Part shown: in pieces, positions 5,878-9,919 of the stretch
Position numbering within the stretch: the first letter of the stretch is position 1
Layout: every line of letters starts with the position of its first letter
Origin: an uncultured Gaiellaceae bacterium
Lineage (GTDB): Bacteria; Actinomycetota; Thermoleophilia; Gaiellales; Gaiellaceae
Direction of reading: 5' to 3'
NCBI GenBank assembly: GCA_955652075.1
Contig: CATPAS010000145.1
Span: 1-9,919 of the forward strand
DNA: 9,919 nt
Notes under the pieces: generated by a model
What the model was told of the DNA's origin: nothing
What the model saw: the letters and a program-made list of their open reading frames with translations, nothing else
Databases searched by the model: none
Made by a program: the position numbers and the translations under genes

Positions 5878-6183
5878 ATGGCAATCACGAGAGAGGACGT
5901 ACTCCACGTCGCCGCGCTCGCGCGGCTCGAGCTGAGCGAGGACGAGATCGTGCGCCTGACCGGGCAGCTGAACGACATCCTCGCCGCCGTCGGCAAGGTG
6001 TCGGAGCTGGACCTCTCGGACGTGCCGCCGACGTCGCATCCACTGTCGGTCGTGAACGTCTTCCGGCCCGACGTGGCACGGCCGTCGCTGCCGCTCGACG
6101 ACGCGTTCGCCAACGCGCCGGAGCGTGACGGGGATCTCTTCCGCGTGCCGCCGACCGGGGCTGCCGAGGAGTCGTCGGCATGA
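5878..6183 (+). CDS. gatC: Asp/Glu-tRNA amidotransferase subunit C
   Basis: This 101-residue GatC is the small subunit that wraps around GatA and bridges it to GatB in the cytosolic complex amidating Glu-tRNA(Gln) and Asp-tRNA(Asn). The N-terminal helix signature, [19 protein letters not shown] at residues 3-21, is nearly canonical. The C-terminal half shows the usual extended segment with a conserved RPD (62-64) and a tail ending in VPP (88-94 region). The length is normal. ATG 5878 is preferred over the in-frame TTG at 5869 because of the spacing to GGGAGGA. It is the first gene of gatC-gatA-small gene-gatB, and its stop overlaps the gatA ATG in ATGA. Only 38 bases separate it from the upstream terminator, and I find no convincing promoter there. 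Confidence 0.95.
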   Translation: MAITREDVLHVAALARLELSEDEIVRLTGQLNDILAAVGKVSELDLSDVPPTSHPLSVVNVFRPDVARPSLPLDDAFANAPERDGDLFRVPPTGAAEESSA

Positions 6184-7583
6184 TCGACACGCTGCGGCTC
6201 ACCGCCGAGGAGGCCAGGGCCCTGCTCGAGCGGGGCGACGTTTCCGGCGCCGAGCTGCGCGCGGCCTACCGCGAGGCGATCGACGCGCGAAACGAGGAGC
6301 TCAACTGCTTCCTGACGCTCGTCGACGGCGACGACAACAACGGTGTCCCGATCGCGCTCAAGGACGTGATCTCGACGAAAGGCGTGCGCACGACAGCGGG
6401 CTCGAAGATCCTCGAGGGCTACGTTCCCGTGTTCGACTCGACCGTCGCCGATCGGTGCAAGGCCGCAGGGTTGCAGCTGCTCGGGAAGACGAACACGGAC
6501 GAGTTCGCGATGGGCTCGTCCACGGAGAACTCCGCGTATGGCCCGTCCCACAATCCCTGGGACCCGACGCGCGTTCCAGGTGGCTCCGGCGGAGGATCCG
6601 CAGCAGCGGTATCTGCGGGCCTGGCTCCGTGGGCACTGGGCTCGGACACCGGCGGCTCGATCAAGCAGCCTTCCGCTCTCTGCGGCAACGTCGGCCTGCG
6701 CCCGACCTACGGCACGGTCTCGCGGTACGGGATCGTCGCCTTCGCGTCCAGCCTCGACCAGGTCGGTCCGGTGACGAAGACCGTGCGCGACAACGCGCTT
6801 CTCTACGGGATCATCAGCGGGCGCGACGACTGCGACTCGACGACGGTCGATGTTCCGCCGGTGGAGCTGCCGGTCGCGGAGGACCTCAAAGGTCTGCGCG
6901 TCGGGGTTCCGAAAGAGCTGAACGAGGCGGAGGGGATCTCGGCCGGTGTCGCGGAGGCGGTGCGCCGCGCGATCGATCTCTGCTCCGAGCTGGGTGCAGA
7001 GGTCGGCGAATGCGAGCTGCCACGCTCCGTCGAGTACGGGCTGCCGTGCTACTACCTGATCGCTCCGGCGGAGGCGTCCTCCAACCTCGCTCGTTACGAC
7101 GGCGTGCGCTACGGGCTTCGCGTTCCCGCAGACAACTACTACGAGATGGTCGCACGCACGCGCGACGCCGGCTTCGGCGACGAACCGAAGCGCCGGATCA
7201 TGCTCGGAACGTACGCGCTCTCCGCGGGTTACTACGACGCGTACTACGGGCAGGCCCAGAAGGTTCGAACGGTGATCGCGCGTGAGTTCGCCGCGGCCTT
7301 CGAGCGCTTCGACGTCCTCGTCAGCCCGACCTCTCCCACCGTCGCCTTCAAGATCGGCGAGAAGGCCGAGAGCCCGTTGGCGATGTATCTCACCGACGTG
7401 CTGACGATTCCGCCGAACATGGCCGGGCTGCCGGGACTGTCGATTCCGTGTGGTCTCTCGGAGGGACTGCCGGTCGGTCTGCAGCTGATCGGCGCGCAGT
7501 TCGCCGAGAACACGCTCTTCCGCACGGGCCACGCGCTCGAGCGCGCAATCGGCTTCGACATAGTGCCGGAGCGGCTGCGATGA
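6180..7583 (+). CDS. gatA: Asp/Glu-tRNA amidotransferase subunit A (amidase)
   Basis: This 467-residue glutaminase subunit hydrolyses glutamine to supply ammonia to GatB. It has the amidase-signature fold with the full catalytic triad: Lys61 (IALKDV), cis-Ser136 (PGGSGGGSA) and nucleophile Ser160 (GSDTGGS), at the same mutual spacing as in well-studied GatA proteins. The second serine of the usual GGSSGGS signature is glycine here, a substitution found in many bacterial amidases and not in a catalytic position. Glutamine-site residues around [15 protein letters not shown] (104-118) are conserved. ATG 6180 overlaps the gatC stop and has GAGGAG at 6166-6171, 8 bases upstream. Its own stop overlaps the start of the 83-residue gene. 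With GatC and GatB it implies indirect synthesis of Gln-tRNA and possibly Asn-tRNA in this organism. Confidence 0.97.
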   Translation: MIDTLRLTAEEARALLERGDVSGAELRAAYREAIDARNEELNCFLTLVDGDDNNGVPIALKDVISTKGVRTTAGSKILEGYVPVFDSTVADRCKAAGLQLLGKTNTDEFAMGSSTENSAYGPSHNPWDPTRVPGGSGGGSAAAVSAGLAPWALGSDTGGSIKQPSALCGNVGLRPTYGTVSRYGIVAFASSLDQVGPVTKTVRDNALLYGIISGRDDCDSTTVDVPPVELPVAEDLKGLRVGVPKELNEAEGISAGVAEAVRRAIDLCSELGAEVGECELPRSVEYGLPCYYLIAPAEASSNLARYDGVRYGLRVPADNYYEMVARTRDAGFGDEPKRRIMLGTYALSAGYYDAYYGQAQKVRTVIAREFAAAFERFDVLVSPTSPTVAFKIGEKAESPLAMYLTDVLTIPPNMAGLPGLSIPCGLSEGLPVGLQLIGAQFAENTLFRTGHALERAIGFDIVPERLR

Positions 7584-7831
7584 AGACGATCGTCGACCGA
7601 GCCGCCGATTTCGTCCTCGCGGTCGAGCGGGTCTTCGGCACGCCTCCACGCGTGCTCGACGGCTCGCGCGCCGTCCAGATCGACGACGTTCGCCTGTCGC
7701 TCGAAGCAGGCGAACGAGAGCTCTGTCTCATCCGCATGCACGGCCTGCTGGAGGAATACCTCGCGATCTTCGAGGTGCGCGGCGACATCGAAGTGCCCTT
7801 GCTGCGGGCGAAGGAGTTCCTGCATGCCTGA
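7580..7831 (+). CDS. Uncharacterised 83-residue protein between gatA and gatB
   Basis: I do not recognise this protein. It has no signal peptide, membrane segment or zinc motif, and only one cysteine (C49), so it should be cytosolic; it is mildly acidic. Residues 3-19 look like an amphipathic helix ([17 protein letters not shown]). The rest, from about 31 to 72, alternates in a beta-strand pattern ([31 protein letters not shown]), followed by a short helix to the C-terminus. It is genuinely wired into the operon: its ATG overlaps the gatA stop, GGAG at 7568-7571 sits 8 bases upstream, and its last 8 bases overlap gatB, whose Shine-Dalgarno sequence AAGGAG (7811-7816) lies inside it. Standard bacterial gat operons have no gene here. 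A role with GatCAB, such as assembly, tRNA binding or regulation, is inference from context. Confidence 0.8.
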   Translation: MKTIVDRAADFVLAVERVFGTPPRVLDGSRAVQIDDVRLSLEAGERELCLIRMHGLLEEYLAIFEVRGDIEVPLLRAKEFLHA

Positions 7832-9245
7832 GTGGGAACCGGTCATCGGCCTCGAGATCCATGTGCAGCTGAAGACGCACACGAAGATGTTCTGCGGCTG
7901 CGAGTCGGGCTTCGGAGGCGAGCCGAACACGCGCACGTGTCCCGTGTGCCTTGCTTTCCCCGGAGCTCTGCCGGTGCCGAACCAGACTGCCGTCGAGTGG
8001 ACGATCAAGCTCGGGCACGCTCTCAACTGCCGGATCGCCGAGCGGGCGATCTTCCACCGCAAGAACTACTTCTACCCCGACAATCCGAAGGGCTACCAGA
8101 TCTCCCAGTACGACGAGCCCCTGTGCATCGACGGCTCCTTCGTCGTGACGGGCCCCGAAGGTGACGGCAGGGTCGGCATCGTGCGCGCGCATCTGGAAGA
8201 GGACGCGGCGAAGACGATCCACGTCGGCGGCGCAACCGGCCGCATCGTCGGATCCGCGCACTCCAACGTGGACTTCAACCGCGGCGGCACGCCGCTCGTC
8301 GAGATCGTGACGCAGCCCGACCTCCGCTCCGCGGACGACGCGAAGCGCTTCCTGCAGCTCCTCCGCCAGACCATCGTCGAGCTCGGCATCTCGGATGCGG
8401 AGATGGAGAAGGGAACGCTGCGCGCCGACGCCAACGTCTCCGTGCGCGAGTTGGGGGAGACGGGCTACCGCACGCGCACCGAGCTCAAGAACATGAACTC
8501 GTTCAACCACATCGCCCGCGGCATCGACGCGGAGCTCCGGCGCCAGATCGAGACGTGGGAGTCCGGCAGTGAGGTCGTCCAGGAGACGCTCGACTACGAG
8601 GTGAAATCGGACCGGGTCACGCCGCGGCGGCGCAAGGAGGAGGCGGACGACTACCGCTACTTCCCGGAGCCGGATCTCGTGCCTGTGGAGCCGGAGGCCG
8701 ATCTCGTCGAGCGGCTCCGCAGCGAGGTGCCCGAGCTGCCCGGTGCACGCATCCGCCGGTTCGAGCAACAGTACGAGCTGTCGTATTACGACGCGGAGGT
8801 GCTGAACGGTTCGGCTGCTCTCGCGGCGCTGTACGAGCAGGTCGCGCTCGACGGCATCGACGCGAAGGCGGCGTCGAATGTCCTGATGAACGACTTCGTC
8901 GCGACCGGGATCGATCCCGCCTCCGTCAACGGGACGGAGCTCGGGAAGCTGATCGCCGCGCGAGCGACGATTCCCCGAGAGACGTTCACGCGGGCGCTGA
9001 CGGAGAGCGCCGATCCGGAGTTCCGCGCCGAGACCTACCTCGGCGACACGCTCGTCGCCGACACGGCGGAGCTCGAGCCGCTCGTCGATCGCATCCTGGC
9101 GGACAATCCGGGTCAGGTCGCCGCGTACAAGGGAGGCAAAGAGGGGCTGCTCGGGTTCTTCGTCGGGCAGGTGATGAAAGAGACGCAGGGCAAGGCCGAC
9201 CCGAAGGTCGTCAATGAGCTGCTGCGCGAAAAGCTCTCGCCCTAG
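7824..9245 (+). CDS. gatB: Asp/Glu-tRNA amidotransferase subunit B
   Basis: This 473-residue subunit binds the misacylated tRNA, activates the carboxylate with ATP and adds ammonia delivered from GatA. The N-terminal signature VIGLEIHVQL is at residues 7-16. A four-cysteine set (C24, C26, C39, C42) fits the structural zinc site seen in many GatB proteins. The kinase-core motifs RKNYFYPDNPKGYQIS (79-94), HLEEDAAK (123-130) and VDFNRGGTPLVEIV (149-162) are intact. The C-terminal helical tail domain with YKGGKEGLLGFFVGQVM is complete, and the length is normal. ATG 7824 has AAGGAG 7 bases upstream, within the preceding small gene, which it overlaps by 8 bases. The stop TAG 9243-9245 overlaps the stop of the convergent Rpf-like gene, and no terminator separates them. 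Confidence 0.97.
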   Translation: MPEWEPVIGLEIHVQLKTHTKMFCGCESGFGGEPNTRTCPVCLAFPGALPVPNQTAVEWTIKLGHALNCRIAERAIFHRKNYFYPDNPKGYQISQYDEPLCIDGSFVVTGPEGDGRVGIVRAHLEEDAAKTIHVGGATGRIVGSAHSNVDFNRGGTPLVEIVTQPDLRSADDAKRFLQLLRQTIVELGISDAEMEKGTLRADANVSVRELGETGYRTRTELKNMNSFNHIARGIDAELRRQIETWESGSEVVQETLDYEVKSDRVTPRRRKEEADDYRYFPEPDLVPVEPEADLVERLRSEVPELPGARIRRFEQQYELSYYDAEVLNGSAALAALYEQVALDGIDAKAASNVLMNDFVATGIDPASVNGTELGKLIAARATIPRETFTRALTESADPEFRAETYLGDTLVADTAELEPLVDRILADNPGQVAAYKGGKEGLLGFFVGQVMKETQGKADPKVVNELLREKLSP

Positions 9246-9814
9246 ATGAGCCCGCAGTAGCGGGCGGTGTTCGGCCAGGGATAGAAGCCTCTGCCGCTCC
9301 TGTGCGCACGTTCGGCGGCCCACATCTGCTCGAGCGGCGTCCAGTGATTCGCCGTCCCTTTTTGCGCGAGCAGTCCCCCGCCGTACGTGCGCTGGAAGCC
9401 GAGGTCCATCTGCAGGCCGCCGTAATACGGCGGATTCGAATCGTTCCACGCACCTTCGAAGTGGTGGATGCAGAGCCACTGGCGCTTGTGCGGCGGATTC
9501 TGAGCGCGCCAGCGCGTGTCGACCGCAACGCGCTGCCAGACGGCGACCTTTGCCTGCAAGTCCGCGGGCGGGTCTTTGAGGCTGAGGGTGAGCTTGCTGC
9601 CCATCGTGCGCTGCCAGTGCCAGGTCTCGTGCCGGTACCTGTCGATCTGCCGCTGGAGCTGCCACTGGTCGATCTGAGGTTGCGCCGTCTCGGTCTGGGT
9701 GGTTTCCGCGGGAGGCGGTTCGGGCGTCGGCTCGGCCTGGAGGGTGGCGGCGCAGGCCAGCGCTGCCACGAAGGCGCAGGCGCACGCGAATGCGAGTGTC
9801 AACTTTGAATGCAT
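9242..9814 (-). CDS. Secreted Rpf/transglycosylase-like cell-wall protein
   Basis: This 190-residue exported protein is probably a peptidoglycan-cleaving enzyme of the resuscitation-promoting-factor/lysozyme-like type. The N-terminus has a hydrophobic signal (residues 5-24), with likely cleavage after LQA at 25-27; a strict lipobox is lacking. A Pro/Thr/Glu-rich linker (28-48) and a basic, aromatic helical segment (50-70) follow. The C-terminal domain runs from about 110 to the end: WLCIHHFEGAWND with the candidate catalytic Glu120, YYGGLQMD at 130-137, then WTPLEQMWAAERAH and a closing PNTARYCGLI. C115 and C187 may form the Rpf-type disulfide. ATG 9814 is preceded at 9 bases by GGGGGG. It converges on gatB, sharing a CTAG for both stops. 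Family membership is fairly secure; activity and any resuscitation role are inferred. Confidence 0.8.
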   Translation of the reverse strand: MHSKLTLAFACACAFVAALACAATLQAEPTPEPPPAETTQTETAQPQIDQWQLQRQIDRYRHETWHWQRTMGSKLTLSLKDPPADLQAKVAVWQRVAVDTRWRAQNPPHKRQWLCIHHFEGAWNDSNPPYYGGLQMDLGFQRTYGGGLLAQKGTANHWTPLEQMWAAERAHRSGRGFYPWPNTARYCGLI

Positions 9815-9919
9815 CTGAATGATCCCCCCGGATCAACGCCGCCTCGTGACTGTGCCGCAGTCGAAGGACGGCTGGTTTTTAGGGGAGTAAGACGAGCGAT
9901 TTTTCAAGGGAGTTAGCAC
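9815..9919 (-). promoter_or_regulatory. Structured leader and upstream region of the Rpf-like gene
   Basis: This 105-base non-coding stretch precedes the Rpf-like gene. It holds two short perfect hairpins. GATCC-CCCC-GGATC (9821-9834) encloses the purine-rich ribosome site in its loop when read on the minus strand, and GACTG-TGCCG-CAGTC lies at 9848-9862. Further out lies an imperfect direct repeat (9876-9890 and 9900-9915). Minus-strand TTGAAA (complement of 9902-9907) could be a -35 but has no -10 at a proper distance, so I do not call a promoter. Known rpf genes in actinobacteria can be under c-di-AMP riboswitches; I cannot match this leader to that consensus. Confidence 0.4.
9876..9915. 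repeat. Imperfect direct repeat upstream of the Rpf-like gene
   Basis: TTTTTAGGGGAGTAA at 9876-9890 recurs as TTTTTCAAGGGAGTTA at 9900-9915, with starts 24 bases apart. The similarity continues weakly into AGAC and AGCAC. Such spacing, close to two helical turns, would suit a dimeric regulator, but two copies at the window edge could be chance in a locally T-rich stretch. Confidence 0.4.

Noticed and set aside
4622..5884. Minus-strand open frame of about 420 codons across folD and the cold-shock gene
   Set aside because: It mirrors well-identified genes, has shadow-like composition and shows no motif.
5682..7649. Minus-strand open frame of about 650 codons across gatA and gatC
   Set aside because: It is antisense to gatC and gatA and crosses the cold-shock terminator. 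No recognisable domain or ribosome site is seen, and long antisense frames are expected at this GC content.
7728..9836. Minus-strand open frame of about 700 codons across gatB
   Set aside because: It lies antisense to the certain gatB gene and overlaps the supported Rpf-like gene in another frame. Its composition is rich in Arg, Leu and Asp, as GC-rich shadow frames are, and no family motif is visible.
9815..9919. c-di-AMP (ydaO-type) riboswitch upstream of the Rpf-like gene
   Set aside because: It was considered because such riboswitches control rpf genes in actinobacteria, but the leader before the window edge is short and I could not find the conserved core by eye.

Overview
The window reads as a gene-dense stretch of chromosome from a GC-rich actinobacterium. 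It most resembles the Thermoleophilia (Gaiellales/Solirubrobacterales). That placement is an inference from GC content, TTG/GTG starts, ATGA-type overlaps and a C-terminal Rpf-like domain of the type ending in PNTARYCGLI; no rRNA or marker-gene search was possible. Almost every base is coding, no gap exceeds about 105 bases, and I see no tRNA, rRNA, insertion sequence, CRISPR array or prophage.

Layout: (1) Bases 1-2272, plus strand: the tail of an upstream gene, a PotC-type polyamine ABC permease, and an FAD-dependent amine-oxidase-like protein of the DAO/PuuB type, joined by 4-base overlaps. This looks like a polyamine uptake and oxidation operon. (2) Bases 2277-3802, minus strand: a divergent soluble HMG-CoA reductase-like enzyme followed by an 89-residue membrane-anchored, four-cysteine protein of unknown function. 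(3) Bases 3835-5509, plus strand: a diiron ferritin-like/R2-like protein, divergent from the reductase across only 32 bases, then folD one base later. (4) Bases 5490-5839: a cold-shock protein gene with its own promoter, a leader hairpin, a strong Shine-Dalgarno sequence, a TTG start and a textbook terminator. (5) Bases 5878-9245: the aspartyl/glutamyl-tRNA amidotransferase operon in the order gatC, gatA, an unrecognised 83-residue gene, gatB, with every junction overlapping. (6) Bases 9242-9814, minus strand: a secreted Rpf/transglycosylase-like protein convergent with gatB, sharing a CTAG that ends both genes, preceded by a leader with hairpins and an imperfect direct repeat.

The best candidate for something undescribed is the small gene inserted between gatA and gatB. 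It starts on the gatA stop codon and carries the gatB Shine-Dalgarno sequence inside its own coding sequence, so it is wired into expression of the GatCAB complex although GatCAB is normally a three-subunit enzyme. The second candidate is the locus of a divergent HMG-CoA reductase, a four-cysteine membrane protein and a diiron protein, whose two outward genes appear to be read from overlapping, possibly leaderless, promoters.
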